From Parasponia andersonii (lineage: Eukaryota > Streptophyta > Magnoliopsida > Rosales > Cannabaceae): a DNA stretch of 64,000 nucleotides. The stretch is taken from assembly GCA_002914805.1 (NCBI GenBank), contig JXTB01000003.1, positions 2,263,873 through 2,327,872 on the forward strand. Direction: 5' to 3'. The notes beneath the pieces were generated by a model that saw only the letters and a list, made by a program, of their open reading frames with translations, was not told the origin of the DNA and made no database searches. Both the position numbers and the translations under genes were made by a program. Of this stretch, positions 23,181 to 35,439 are shown piece by piece; the stretch's first letter is position 1, and each line of letters starts with the position of its first letter.

Positions 23181-23325
23181 CACCATGTAGACGTACATAT
23201 ATTAAAATTTAACAACGGCGACGATATTACAAGAGGCATAAGATGAGCCAAATAAGGAAAACTAAGCAGAGGTGAACGTTAATATTTTGCTTTGTTATTG
23301 AGGAGCAACTGCTATTAATTTTTAA
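22978..23325. other. Spacer between CACTA element 2 and RGF gene 3' end
   Basis: It probably contains the RGF 3' untranslated region (minus strand). A TA microsatellite at 23149-23177 and an A-rich run at 23117-23128 are the only visible structure. Confidence 0.5.
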
Positions 23326-25043
23326 TCAGTTATTCTTCGGAGGATGGTGCCTCGGCGCGCGGTAATCGGCGTTGAAGGCTACATAGCCGGCAGCCTCGTC
23401 AATCTTTGCGGAAAAATGACTGGCAGTAGTTTCCTTAGACTCCTTAGAGTTCACCTTCTGACCACCATATGTCATCTTTTGCTTGCTACCAAATTTTCCT
23501 TCAACTTGGTTGGAGCCTTTTGTGGCACCTTGTGGTTTAACCTTAGCTAGCCTCATAACCTTGTGTAATGCCATTTTTCTTCCCCCTACGCTATTGTATG
23601 CAGTAGCTGTTCTAGCACTTACCATAAATCCCTGATAAAGAAAAAAAAAAATGAATTATCACCGAGGATGAAAATTTCGATGTCAGCAAATGGATATTTT
23701 GAGAAATATTAGAAATTTTCTAACAACCGTTTATAAAAGGGATCTTATGCAAAGTAGACCATTTTGAAATAATGTGTTCTAGGAACTAGGCCATTTTTAA
23801 AATCTGCTTGCAAAATAGACTCTTTAAGCATTATAACTCGATCATGCTAGGAAATGCTCACTAGACCATGCTTGACTATGATAGACATGCTCGTAAGACT
23901 ATTAAATAATCTATTTTGTAAAGAGCTTTAAAAGGGATCTATTTCTTATAACACTATTTAAAATGAAACAAAATATATTTGCTTAATTTGAATTAGTTTT
24001 ATAACAACAATAATACTGTACAGTATGAGAATTTTGTCTCCATATATCTCATATAGTGCATAAGGAAATAATCACAATTATACATTGTATAGTATAATAA
24101 TTAAGAGTTCTTTCTTTATGCATTGTACATAGATCAGTAAATAAAAAATCGTCACTATTATATCTTGATTATAGTTTTGATATAAGTATGTATATATAGT
24201 TATTCGCCGGCTCATTGTATTAACAAGGTAACGAAACATAATATAGTAAGTACAAACTAAATGAGATAGATAAGAGACTTCAAATTTCTTTGATACAAAA
24301 AGAGTTTCTAAGGTATTAGTTTTTAAATATAAACAAATTTGTCTAGGAAAATAAAATTAGTTAAAAAAGATAAAATAACAGGTCTTAAATATTATTTCTT
24401 TGTACGTCTAAGTTAAATAAAATTATCAAATTTTATTTAAAAATAAAAAAAAAAAGGAAATAGTCAAGAAATTTAACATTTTGGTGCAAAAAATAAAATC
24501 TCGAAAATTTTCTATATCTTTTGGATATTTCTACAAATATCTTGGCTATTCATAAATATTTGCAACTTTGTGGGTACTTGTAGACTTCATTGACATTTAT
24601 TCGCTCCAAAAAAAAATGGATTATTTATGTCGAGACTTTAAAATTCAGATAATAAAAATAATAATATTACTCCGAGAATTATATGCTAGACGAACATAGT
24701 TTGTGTTTTTTTTTTTTTGAAATGAGACGAACATAGTCCTTATAAGAAAGTAATCTATTAAAATGCGTAAACAGATGTTTTAATAATAATTTGGATTAAT
24801 ATTCTCACCTTTTGAGTCTTCGAAATGGTGGTAAGTTCTAAAGTAGCATTCCCATCTTGTAGGATAAAGAAGTACATATCCATGTCAATGTATGATAGTT
24901 AATTTAACCATCAATGACCTTAGAAATATGAATATATACACATCTAGGCAAGGTTTTGGCATATACGTACCCTGAAGTGGTTGTGCAGAGGAGAGCCATA
25001 GTGAAGATAGACACAGTACTATTAGTATGCAAGTAAACTTCAT
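23326..25043 (-). CDS. RGF/GOLVEN/CLEL secreted peptide hormone precursor, 3 exons
   Basis: Three minus-strand exons join cleanly: 25043-24971 (73 nt), 24855-24809 (47 nt) and 23631-23326 (306 nt). Their introns of 115 and 1177 nt begin GTACGT and GTGAG and end ACAAG and ATCAG, with phases 1 and 0. The product is about 141 residues. Residues 1-20 are a signal peptide (MKFTCILIVLCLSSLWLSSA) with likely cleavage before Gln21. A variable, Lys-rich middle follows (about 41-125). The C-terminus is AD-YRAPRHHPPKNN: the 13-residue peptide DYRAPRHHPPKNN (23367-23329) matches the family pattern DY...HHPPxNN. In this family, Tyr after Asp is sulfated by TPST and a Pro hydroxylated; the peptide is secreted and read by RGI/RGFR receptor kinases in root meristem and gravitropism control. 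Those roles are by family. Splice joins are my inference, supported by frame and signal peptide. Confidence 0.88.
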
Positions 25044-25134
25044 AGCAGCAGCGCTATATAGTTTTTTGTTTTTTTCTCCTGAAAGACATATAGTTTGTAT
25101 TTGCAGAGAAAAGTAACTGAAAGGAGAATGTTGC

Positions 25135-25141
25135 TTTTATA
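25135..25141 (-). promoter_or_regulatory. TATA box of the RGF gene
   Basis: The minus strand reads CTTATAAAAGCAAC, a good plant TATA box, 92 nt before the start codon. A transcript start about 30 nt downstream would give a leader of roughly 60 nt. Confidence 0.6.
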
Positions 25142-27542
25142 AGTCTAGTTATGCCTAATATTTCTCAAAACCAAGTCAAGTGTAGCTAGGCTGAAACAAC
25201 GATATATGCACCTAGGTCAAAACTAGGGACCAGTTTTGGATTCCAAGACCCTTCTTTTTCACATTCCGGTATTGAAATTTGCAGCCAAAACACCCATTAC
25301 AAAACGTAGCTTGCATCAAACCTTGTGTAGCCCATGTGTATGTTTAATCACAAAAATGAAAATCTCAAAGCATTTGATACATAAGAATTTGATGTATACT
25401 TTTTGTTATGTTCAAAATTAATTAAATTAAACCAAATCACAATCGAAGCAAAGCAAGGTTGTGTTTTGAGGAGCAAGATTAATATTGGGTATAAATGTTA
25501 ACGTGTAACGTCAAATACGGATGTTCTCCTCCTGTCCTCTGCCGTGCATTCAACGAGAAAAAAAAGCTCGGCTTTATTGTTTGCCGATCGAGGTTGCCTT
25601 TAAAAATAAATAAATAAATAAATAAGTTTACACTATGTTTGTACACTTTTTGAGACAATAATGTTTCACAGGTATGTGAAAAATGTTAACTGCATATATC
25701 GTTTCTAACATATACAGTAGGTATATCCCTAAAAAGAACACAAAATGATGATGAAACAGAGCAAAAATTGTACTTTATAACTGGTTGCTAAAATTTGGTT
25801 ATGCGTATTGCATGGTATGCCTATTATTTGTATAACAGAAATCTTTGCGTAAAAAAATTTTAATCTGCGACTGAAATTGGAAATATAAGAAAATAAATGA
25901 TATTGAGTACTAGCTTCTTAATTAATTACTTTCTGGTGCATATACTAAAGAAGAAGTAATAGGGGATCTAGATTGCATCAAACCAACTTGGTACTGTTCT
26001 AGAAATCAGGAATACGAATTGTAGTATATTAAAGAGCATTTCAGCTCTCTCTCTCTCTCTCTTTTTTTTTTTTTTAAAAAAAAAGAGATAAAAGAGAAAG
26101 GAGTAGGAGTTTGTGCAATCATGCATGGGTTTCCACGTAATTTACAAAGTAGTTAATATAGAGCCACAAGCAATGTGCTTATCTTAGACTTTTTGCATCC
26201 CAACTACTTCATACATACCACATTTAACTCCTGATTAGTTTTGCTCGTTGTGCTTAATATTTTTCCTTTTTTGAAGTGCTAAAACGGAAAGTTAATATGT
26301 AACAAGGTTCTTGGCGGTTCTATTAAATCTGACGAGGTACGGCAGGAAGATGTGAAAGGGGACAGGAAACAAACGTGATTTTATTGCGAAGTTTGGACGA
26401 GACAGGACAAGTTATATGTCATGTTATTTTCATATTAATTATTGACCTGCTTATAATTAGTTGCCGTTTGGTGATACTTTATAAATATAGTTATGTTCAT
26501 AGGATTACATGATGACTCTTATGTTCGCTCTTGTATATGCATATTTTCATAAACTTACGAGGTGTTATTAATTTTGACCTTATTTTTAAAGCTCATGGTA
26601 AAATATGAGATGATTTATAATTTGTTTATAAAAGAACCATTTTTGGATTAAAAAAATTAGAAATAAAAAATTACCCCCCTTGTGCACCATCACATGGCAT
26701 ACCTTACTAATTAAAGTTGAGTAAAAATATATTTTCATGTCATGCAGTACCTAAGATTCAAAATCATTAGTCTGGTTGGCACGGTTCATTGGTCTATACT
26801 TAAATGAGTCGTGTCAAATTGTTTTATGTATTATGTATTCTGCCATGTTAACCTATATGTCTAAGTTTGTCAATCCATTTATGCTAAAATTAGCCCATTT
26901 AATTAGTAAATCTTATTAATTTTAGTATCGTTTTCTAAAAAAAAAATTCTTTTATATCATTCATATATATAAAAAAAAAAATTAACATAATAAATTAAAA
27001 ATTAAGTTTTTTAACACAAAGAAGAACTGAAAAAAAAAAAATAATTGATGAAATATTATTACAAACCACAACGGATTATAGATTGTTTCTCAATCAATCA
27101 GGTTGGTACTTGTATATTGAAAAAATAATTTAAAAGATTAATACATGTATAACATGCTAATAGCTATGTTTATATTCTGGCGTGTCGGATTATGCTGTAC
27201 CAATAGCGTATCGTGTCTCATCGTATTATTGTGATGTTTAGTCTTTCGTATTTAAGTTATGAGCATGAAACCGTCTACTTAAATGGATCGTGCATGGACG
27301 ACCGTAATTTCCGCGTGCCATGCTAATGGATTGGCCAACCCTCTTGACAGCTGTGAAAATTCAATGTTGTTCGAAAAATTTTTGACCAAGTTTGAATACA
27401 ACTAAAAGAGAAGCATTTGACTATTTTCGCTATAGTCAAAAAAACCAAATCTGAGTTCGAAAAACCAGAAAAGATGTTGAAAAACAAGATTTGATAACGA
27501 AAACTCACCTCTGGGGATGGCAACAGGGCATGTATAGCTATC
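25142..27542. other. Intergenic sequence, upstream of RGF gene
   Basis: It presumably includes the RGF promoter proximally. No other coding signal is convincing. A CT run (26045-26062) followed by poly-T/A and an ATAA repeat (25606-25622) are the main low-complexity features. Segments near 26770-26900 and 27180-27310 carry GTGTCGT/CGTGCC-like words of the sort seen near hAT element ends, but no paired terminus was found. Confidence 0.4.
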
Positions 27543-28504
27543 TTGCCTGTAATATCTAGTATCGGAAAGGGAAAATCTGGGTATTTTACCTATTTTACCT
27601 ATTTGTAAAATCTGGGTATTTTACCTATTTGTAAAATCTGGGTATTTTTAACTTTTTAAAAAGACCATTCTCTCTCTGTCTCTCTCTCTCCCCCCCTCTC
27701 CTTAACGCACACCCATTGTGCTCAACCAACAACCAGTAGCCGCCACCATTTCTGACCAAAACAACTACCTTTTGATTAGTTTCTCGCTGCACTCTCATCA
27801 CCCAGCTAGTCTCCAGCTTAAAGGATGCCTGACACCAGCCGCTCGGCGCCAAATGATGCCGCAAGAGACCCCGACGGAAGCAAGGTCTGATGGCTTATTT
27901 TTGACCGTTTAATGCCGTTTTGAGCTCCGTCACCCGTCAGCGGCAAATCGGAAATGACGAGCCTCCTACCTCCAGTTTTCGACCGGTTGTTGACGTTTCG
28001 GAAACTTTTGGCCGTTTCTCGAATATTTTTATGGCATTTGTATAATTATATTAGGAAGGTAAATATTTCATTGTGATATCTTAAGTGGAGATTGATAGGA
28101 GAAAATTACGCAGAATAAATGTTTGAATTCTGCAGAATTGAGGACAAGTTTAGTAGACTCGAAGATTATAGCTATATTAGCTGAGCGTATGATAAATTAT
28201 AATTTTTAAGTGACGAAACTTAGGAAAATTGTATTAAAATATTTGGTAAAATTTGTGGTTAAATAATTGTGTAAATATAAAATTACTAAAATAAATATTA
28301 ATATACAATTATGCATAATTTGAAAAAAGTTTGTATATTTACAATTATATATATATTTTACATACTAACAAGTATATAAATATATATTTTAAAAAATTGA
28401 TACGAAGATAAACTCAATTAAATTTGTTGGTAATCAGGTTTCAGAAATAAAATTACATTGATCATTTCATATTTGTGAAACTAAATTACATAGGCTTACG
28501 TCAT

Positions 28505-28895
28505 ATCACATATATGTTAGAGACGTAACAAAGCAATCCATATAGGCCAAAATACATATTTAAGTTCTGACTTCTGTCATCTACGTGAATACAAGGTACT
28601 CATGTACTCAAATGGGAAAGTCTCCAAACATCCAGAAGAAGATCCCAATGTCATATCATATTCATAGGAATTGGTATGAAAATAACTTTTTAACGCAGTT
28701 GCTGATATAACATATATGTTAGAGATGTAACAAAGCAATCCATATAGGCTAAAATACATCTTTAAGGTCTGGCTTCTGCCATCTTCATGAATATAATGTA
28801 CTGATGTACTCAAATGGGAAAATCTCCAAACATCCAGAAGATCTCAATGCCATATCGTATTCACAGGAATTGGTACAAAAATAACTTTTTTATTT
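28505..28895. repeat. Tandem duplication of about 199 bp
   Basis: ATATATGTTAGAGACGTAAC (28510) recurs as ATATATGTTAGAGATGTAAC (28709), followed by near-identical text through GGAATTGGTA. The copies are about 90% alike by eye. Confidence 0.9.
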
Positions 28896-29424
28896 TTTTT
28901 ACGAAGTTCCTCATATGCTGTAAATTGTATAGCACCACGCACCACGAGACACTTGCTGAAACAACAGAAAGGCTTTTTAATTACCAAAATCGTACTGAAA
29001 GCAATATCTAAAGTATTTTTGATCTATGTAAATCTAATTCCACCCAAATAGGCATGTAATAGTTTTAAAGACAAATATTTATCTGTTAATAGGTGTACTT
29101 TTGTGCTGTTAGCAAAAACGAAAATTGAGCAACCAACAGGATAAACAAGCATAAACGCAACAACAAACCCAGAAAAAGCCCACGAACAATCCCCTTATAC
29201 AGTGAACTTACTGAAACAAAACCAAAACCTTATATGACGAAATAGACATAAAACTCTATCAGGAAAGCATGGTCATGAACTTTCAAAAAAGCCAAATCTC
29301 TTAGCGACATTTTGTCAAACATATTGTGGGCATCACCAAATTGAAACAGAGCACTCTCTAGCTAACTAAATAAATATTTGCTGACTCGACTAAGATTTCA
29401 CCCACTGAGCCTTCACCGACTCAC

Positions 29425-29740
29425 TCAACTCGGCATCAATTCAAATTGATTCAGCATATATTCATTGTCATCCACTAAATTCCCAGAAAGGTCCAAGGGG
29501 TTTTGGTTGCTGGAAGATTGAATGGCGGTTCCATTTAAGACCTGAAATCCATCATTGATCTGATCAGAATGGATGGTTACAAAGTCACCCCAATTGCCGT
29601 CGGAGAAGGAATAGCCGGAGCTGGTCTTTGGGTTGGTATTGACGGTGACCATGGCAGTGGTGGTAACATGAATAGGAGCCACTGGTGCAAATTTGAAGTC
29701 TCGAAGCTCTCGTGTCGTCGTCGTCCGCCATATTTGTCGT
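29425..29740 (-). pseudogene. Gene fragment, product not recognised
   Basis: A minus-strand frame reads from about 29736 to a stop at 29425: IWRTTTRELRDFKFAPVAPI, then NPKTSSGYSFSDGNWGDF and further polar, Asn/Ser-rich sequence ending EYMLNQFELMPS. Composition and codon use look like real plant protein rather than AT-rich noise, and the end is a natural stop. There is no start codon at a sensible place in this frame and no recognised domain. It may be the 3' exon of a host gene carried in by the insert, or a true short gene. In another frame an ATG at 29731 opens only 52 codons. Confidence 0.4.
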
Positions 29741-31743
29741 GCTTTAGGTTTTAGAAGAAAGGATAGTTATCGGTATTTCTCCAATTGTTTAGGATTTTTT
29801 TTGGTATATTAAAATTTTTGTTAAAAGGCAGAAACAAATTACTGCACAATCTTTAATCTAAACTCGCTCTGGCCAACTTTAGGTCTAGGGCGTAAATTTG
29901 TCCAAAATTCTTCAATAATTTGTTATTTAAGTTTTTATTAAACAACTTTTAACTTAGAGATTGTCCAATAATTAATTTTAACTTTTTGAAAACTTATCCA
30001 AATTAGCACTGAATTTTGGTTTGTGATATAATCATATTTTTAAAAATGGTACTTGTGAAAATATTTTTTAAAAGTAGTATTTTTATAATTATTATTGTAA
30101 AGCAATTATTTAGCCCAAAATAATTACACGAGGTGATAGAGAAGTTAAAATCATGAATAATTATGGTTGATAGGCGTTAAAATGATATCCGGAAGCACGC
30201 TAATTATTGGATTGAAAAACTGGATATATTTTTAAATATTTTGAAAAAGTGGTATTTTGTAACTTTCTAATTTAAAGCCAATTTAAGACTCGGGATCTTG
30301 AAACTGAATTCCGACTTCAAATTTAGACTCAGTGAGGTTGAGAAACAAACTTTGATATAAAAATATCACTATGTTTCAAAGTGGCACGAAAATCGAGGTA
30401 CATGGCTCATGAATAGTGCTATTTTGCGTGCAACAGGCTGCTCCCGTCTTGAGACCTGAATTTGACAAATTATATATCTAACATAGCATTTTTGGGGGCT
30501 AGTAATTCAGTGGTGACTTCTATTTTTCAATTTGAGGCTCTGTTGGAAAAGTCACTTTTTAAAGTGAGCTTATTAAGATCTTGAAATGACTGTTCGAGTA
30601 CCCAAGTAACTAACAGGACGATTCTTTGAGTGTTGTTAGCTTAGTGTAGCTACTATCTCGAGGTAGGGGTTCAATTGCCTAGTTTTTTTTTTTTTTTAAT
30701 AAAAGTTTTGATTTATAATTACATTATAACTAATTTATGAAAAATCGTGATTTTACGATGGTTTGATTAATTGTGAAAATACACTAGATTATACTGAGAT
30801 TGGATTGTGTAGATTTCTATACATATTTTTAAATTGTAATTTTGGGGTAAAATGATGGTGTGCTACCCATGTTATAGTAAATCCTAGAATAATACTGAGT
30901 GGGATTTTAAAGTATGATTTGATTGAGTCTTGGCTGCATGGTTATTGTGAATTTTTACATGTTGTACATACCATAGGATCACACACTTGAGTTATATTAT
31001 TACATCGTGGTAGTTAGATCGCTAACGAGTTGCTGTAGCGTTATGTGAGAGACATAGGCTCTTGTGTGAGTTTTGCTGACACATTTTCAGTATTAGGATG
31101 CTAGGTACCTCTGTAACAGAAGTATTACAAGGACGTGATTGGAGGATGAGAGCTCATTTTTACACTTGGTTGATTTATAATATGTATAGTGATGTAGTTT
31201 TGATTTTGTTTTAAATATGTGATTATTAAGGATTTTAACTATTTTCTAAGCTTGGTTTATAAATAGATTTGAAAGATATTAACCATGCAGATTTGAGAAA
31301 TTGTATCAATTTAAAATGGTAATTGAATTCCTATAAAATATGTGAATACTCACTCCTTATTTCTCCTCCCTCTCAGGTAGTGCTCAGTATGACCTTAGAA
31401 ATTCAAGAGTTGAATAAAGAGGAGTTTGTTACTATTTTAAATAATTGGTAACTATGTAAAATACTTTATTTATTTACCTTGGCTTGTATTGATATTTAAG
31501 TATCCGTATCATGGTCTCGGTCTGTAAAACTATTATGCTTGAATTATGAGAATGTTGATAATGATGCTTAGTTTTATTTTACAAATTTTATTTTCGATCT
31601 ACGCTTAACAATGATCACAAAACTGTGGGAATTTTATATTTAAAAATATTTTTATAAATTTTTTAAAAAAAAACTATTAAATTTCTATTTGTGAAATTTC
31701 CTTTTTGCCACTAGCTTAGGTTTCGGGATATGATAGAAAAGTT

Positions 31744-31755
31744 TGGTATCAGAGC
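31744..31755 (+). other. Primer binding site of gypsy element 1
   Basis: TGGTATCAGAGC, complementary to initiator tRNA-Met, sits 8 nt after the 5' LTR end. It is the canonical site of this retroelement class. Confidence 0.85.
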
Positions 31756-31869
31756 GAATGTTTATTGGCTTAGGATGTGACACTGTTAGATTATACTATA
31801 ATTAGTTTTTGCAAAAAAAAATTGTATTATTATCTCACTAACACTTTGGCATATTAAAATAGACTAGTA

Positions 31870-32560
31870 AGATGCCTCTAAGAAGAAAAGTACCGAGACT
31901 CTTCCACCATAACAACAAGTTCCTGATCTTTTAGAAGATCTATATGATGCCTTATAGGAGATACCAGTGCTAAGAGCTCAACAAAATATTGAGGCCATAT
32001 AGGCTAACCTTTTCAAGGATTTTATCAAACTGAATCCACTGTTAGTTGATGGTAAACCGTACCCTACTGTAGCTGAGATTTGGCTAATAGATATCAAAAG
32101 AATTTTCACAATCATTGGAATACCAATTGAGTTCCAAGTGATCTTTGCCACTTTCAAACTATCAGATGGAGTTGTCAATTGGTGAGAGATAATTAAACTA
32201 TCACTACAAAAAAATTGGCATAACTTGGAAAATCTTTGAAGAATTATTCAGAGACCACTATGCAAATACTAGTCATAGCATTGCTATAATTAGGGAGTAC
32301 AAATGACTCAAACAAGGTAGCATAATGGTAGATAAATACTAGATCTGATTCATAGAATTAGCACAATACGCTCTTACACTAGGGACATATCCTACTCTTA
32401 ATATTGTTAAATTTATGGAAGCCCCAAGGCCAGTCATCCATGAAAAGATCATGACTTAGTAGTTTAACAACCTGGTAGATGTAGTTGTTGTGGCAAAGAA
32501 AGCTGAAGCATTTCTTGATGACAAGTCAACCATGGGGGAATAGTCGAGGAACAGAGGCAA
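31870..32560 (+). pseudogene. gag remnant of gypsy element 1
   Basis: Broken frames give FEELFRDHYANTSHS, IREYK, FIELAQYALTLGTYPTLN and IVKFMEAPRPVIHEKI, followed by DVVVVAKKAEAFLDD. These align with the retrotransposon gag domain that is better preserved in element 2 at 44611-45000. Many stops (TAG/TGA) interrupt it. Confidence 0.8.
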
Positions 32561-33059
32561 CGATAGAAAGGCTAATAAGAGAAACTAAGGGAAGTGGCAA
32601 GTACAGAATTCTCAAGGCAACAATTTTTCCAGAAAAGGTCGATTTGGCCTAAATGGATGTTTTCACTACAGCTAGTAGGGCTATCAATAAAAATCATATC
32701 CATTCTACCAGTAGATACCAACTTTATCTCAAGGCAGACCACAGGGAAGTTAGAGTGTTTTCGTACCATTCCAGAGTAACCAAATGAGACCAGCCTAGAG
32801 CCAGTCTTAAGAATTTAACTCTTCCTCTTATCAGCAACTTTTTGGTTCCCAGTAGCAGCGCCTGTATAGGCTAGAGGGTTCAGGCTATACTCAAAGTTTC
32901 TAAAGTCGGCAAGTTTCTAGTAATCAAGGAGGATACGGATATACTAGCACCAGTCTAGAAGCTAATAGCAGCCGACCCAGTCAAAGAAGGGGGAATAAGG
33001 GAAAAGAAAAAGTTTCTCATTAAGCTTTTGCTATTACCAGAATGGAATATGGTCATTAT

Positions 33060-33360
33060 CATATCGGAAAAATACTCATCGATAGTATAATTTTCATTTT
33101 ATACTCTTAGGCTTATATTTTATTTGATATTGGTGCTTCCCATTCTTTTATATCCTTGTTATTTGCTCAATTGTTGGGATTGAAATATTCTGTATTATAT
33201 CCTATTTTGACCTTGGGCATACTAATGGGTGGAATAGCTAATGTTTCTATTGTATGTTGTGATTGTCTTATTGTGATTGATAGTAAAGTTATTAGCTGAT
33301 CTGATTATGTTGCCTTTGCAATAATTTGATGTGATTCTTGATATGGATTGGTTATTTAAA
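33060..33360 (+). pseudogene. Aspartic protease remnant of gypsy element 1
   Basis: LFDIGASHSFISLLFAQLLG retains the Asp-x-Gly active-site triad of retroelement proteases, followed by the expected MGGIANVS and SDYVAF segments. In-frame stops occur before and after. Confidence 0.7.
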
Positions 33361-33639
33361 TATTAAGCCACAGTTGATTGTTTTAACAAACGAGTTACTC
33401 TTTTTCTTGAGGATGGATGTCCTATTGTTCCCTAAGTTCATTTGAATCTTTTGGAAATTAGTCTTATTTTGAAAGCATGCATAGGTAGAAGGAAGAAACT
33501 TTAGTCTTACGAGAAGATGAGAACTGCCAATCAACAACCCTGAATATCAGTAGTTAGCGAAATTGTAAATATTTTTTCGGAGGAATTAGCAAGGCTACCA
33601 CGTGATAGGAAGATCGAGTTCTACATTGATTTAATTCCT

Positions 33640-34390
33640 TGAACTCAGCCAGCTTCTATTCAAGCTTATTGCATGGCTCTAGCGGAAATGACTTAGTTGA
33701 GAAATCAGCTAGATGGTATTTTATCAAAGGGATTCATTAGAAATAGTACTTCTTTATAGGGTGCTATTGTATTATTTTCCAAGAAAGCTGATGTGATACT
33801 TAGACACTGTATGGATTACAGAAGATTGAATCAGCTTACAGTGAAAAATAAGTGTATTTTTCTAAGGATAGATGAGTTGTTTGATTAACTTTGTGGATTA
33901 AGATTTTTTTCTAAGATCGATTTGAGATCAGTTTATCATCAGTTAAAGATTCGAGAAGAAGATATATTGAAAACTGCATTCAAAACTCGTTATGGCCACT
34001 TTGAGTCCCTAATTATTCTATTTGGTCTGACTAATGCTTCTGTATTGTTCATGGATCTTATGAACAGAATCTTCATTGACAAAATCCTGATATACTCTAA
34101 GACTCGAGAAGAGCATGCTGAACACTTGAGGATTATACTTCAAACCTTAAGAGATCATCAACTTTATGCCAAGAGATCCAAATGTGACTTTTGAATGACA
34201 AAAGTGAAATTCTTGGGGTACATGATTTCTCAAGATAGTATTTCAGTATATCCTGATAAGATAGAATCTGTTCTAAAATGGACAAGAATAAAAAATATAA
34301 CTGAGATAAGGAATTTTCTTAATTTAGCAGGTTATTACCGTCGTTTTATAGAGAATTTATTGAGGATTGTCTTGCCTTTGATGAAGTTAA
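33640..34390 (+). pseudogene. Reverse transcriptase remnant of gypsy element 1
   Basis: Blocks [35 protein letters not shown] and [20 protein letters not shown] are the standard Ty3/gypsy RT motifs (the catalytic Asp of KIDLRSGYHQ is present). At about 34075 the expected loop is missing: MNRI runs straight to [11 protein letters not shown]. Compared with element 2 this is an in-frame loss of about 11 residues, and the YxDD-type motif is FIDK. The enzyme would be dead. Stops break the 5' half. Confidence 0.9.
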
Positions 34391-34865
34391 CTAGAAAAGA
34401 TTTCAAGTTCACCTGGCATGATGATTGTGAAGAAGCCTTCATGGAATTGAAGAAGAGATTGACAAATGCACATATTCTTACTGTTTCTAACAATAATGAA
34501 CCTTATGTTGTGTATACTGATGCTTCTAATTCAGGGTTAGAATGTATCTTAATGCAAAATGAATGAGTTGTAGCATATGCTTTTAGTCAATTGATACGAA
34601 ATAAGAAGAATCATCCTACCCATTTTTTGGAACTTGCTGCAGTAATTTTTTCTCTCAAGATTTGGAGATGTTATTTATATAGTGTGAAATTTGACGTGTT
34701 CTCCGATTATAAGAGCTTGAAGTATTTCTTCACTTAACGAGAATTGAACTTGAGGCAGTTTAGATGGGTTGAGCATATGAAAGATTATGACTTCGACATA
34801 CAGTTTCATCCTAGCAAGGCTAATATTGTAGCTAATAGCTCGAGTAGAAAACCCTCGAGTAGAAA
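34390..34865 (+). pseudogene. RNase H remnant of gypsy element 1
   Basis: The frame continues [18 protein letters not shown], then VVYTDASNSGLECILMQNE with the DAS catalytic Asp, a TGA at 34564, and HFLELAAVIFSLKIWRCYLY with the expected Glu. This is the usual connection between RT and RNase H in this family. Confidence 0.85.
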
Positions 34866-35099
34866 ACTTTATGGTACGTTCGTTACACTTATTTTCTAGG
34901 ATTGAAAGAATTTAGTGAATATTGGTGATTATAATTTATAATACTCCGAGACTGGCAAAGCTGCTTACCTTAGCAATGTTGTTGCCATGCCATCGCTTCT
35001 CTAAATAGTATAGCAAAGTCAATAGTAAGACAAAGAATTGAGAATGATCTAGAATAACTCCAGAATGATGAATCGTTAGATAGTTAGAGTACAAATAGA

Positions 35100-35290
35100 G
35101 AACGATTTGTATTTTTCAAAGGGAAGTTAATCGTAGCAAATGATTCTCACCTTAGAGAAATTATTTTCATTGAGGCTCATAAGTCTAAGTTTGTAATATA
35201 TCCTGATAGCACAAAGATGTACCATGATCTAAAGAGAAGTACTGGTAGAAAGATATAAAATGAGATGTAGCTATTTTTGTGGTGACCAAG
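35100..35290 (+). pseudogene. Integrase zinc-binding stump of gypsy element 1
   Basis: DSHLREIIFIEAHKSKFVIY and STKMYHDLKRS correspond to the HHCC zinc-binding region. At about 35278 the sequence jumps to QVFLKV, which in element 2 lies more than 200 codons further on. The whole D-D-E catalytic core is therefore deleted. Confidence 0.8.
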
Positions 35291-35439
35291 TATTCTTAAA
35301 AGTCATGCCTAGGCATAGGATCACTAGATTTATAATTAAAGGCAAATTTGCTCTAAGATATATTGGACCATTTGAGATTAGTACTATAATTGGGCCAATA
35401 GTATCTTGCTTAGATTTACCATCGTAATTAGGCTGAGTG

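Larger units (their letters stand above)
28140..30010. mobile_element. Insert in the 5' LTR of gypsy element 1 (type unknown)
   Basis: The 3' LTR reads GTGGAATTGAATTTTGG across the junction, whereas the 5' LTR departs after GCAGAATTG (28140) and returns at GAATTTTGG (about 30012). The insert carries a 199-bp tandem duplication and a minus-strand gene fragment. No clear terminal repeats or target duplication were seen. A deletion in the 3' LTR could also explain part of the difference, so the left limit in particular is uncertain. Confidence 0.5.
27548..31735 (+). repeat. 5' LTR of gypsy element 1, enlarged by an insert
   Basis: It matches the 3' LTR from 27548 to about 28140 and again from about 30010 to 31735. 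The 1.87 kb between has no counterpart in the 3' LTR. Without it the LTR would be about 2.3 kb, the same as its partner. The C/T-rich and GC-rich part (27660-28020) corresponds to the transcribed leader. Confidence 0.85.

Noticed and set aside
27625..27912. Open frames on both strands in GC-rich sequence
   Set aside because: They fall in the LTR leader of gypsy element 1, and the matching 3' LTR sequence breaks them.
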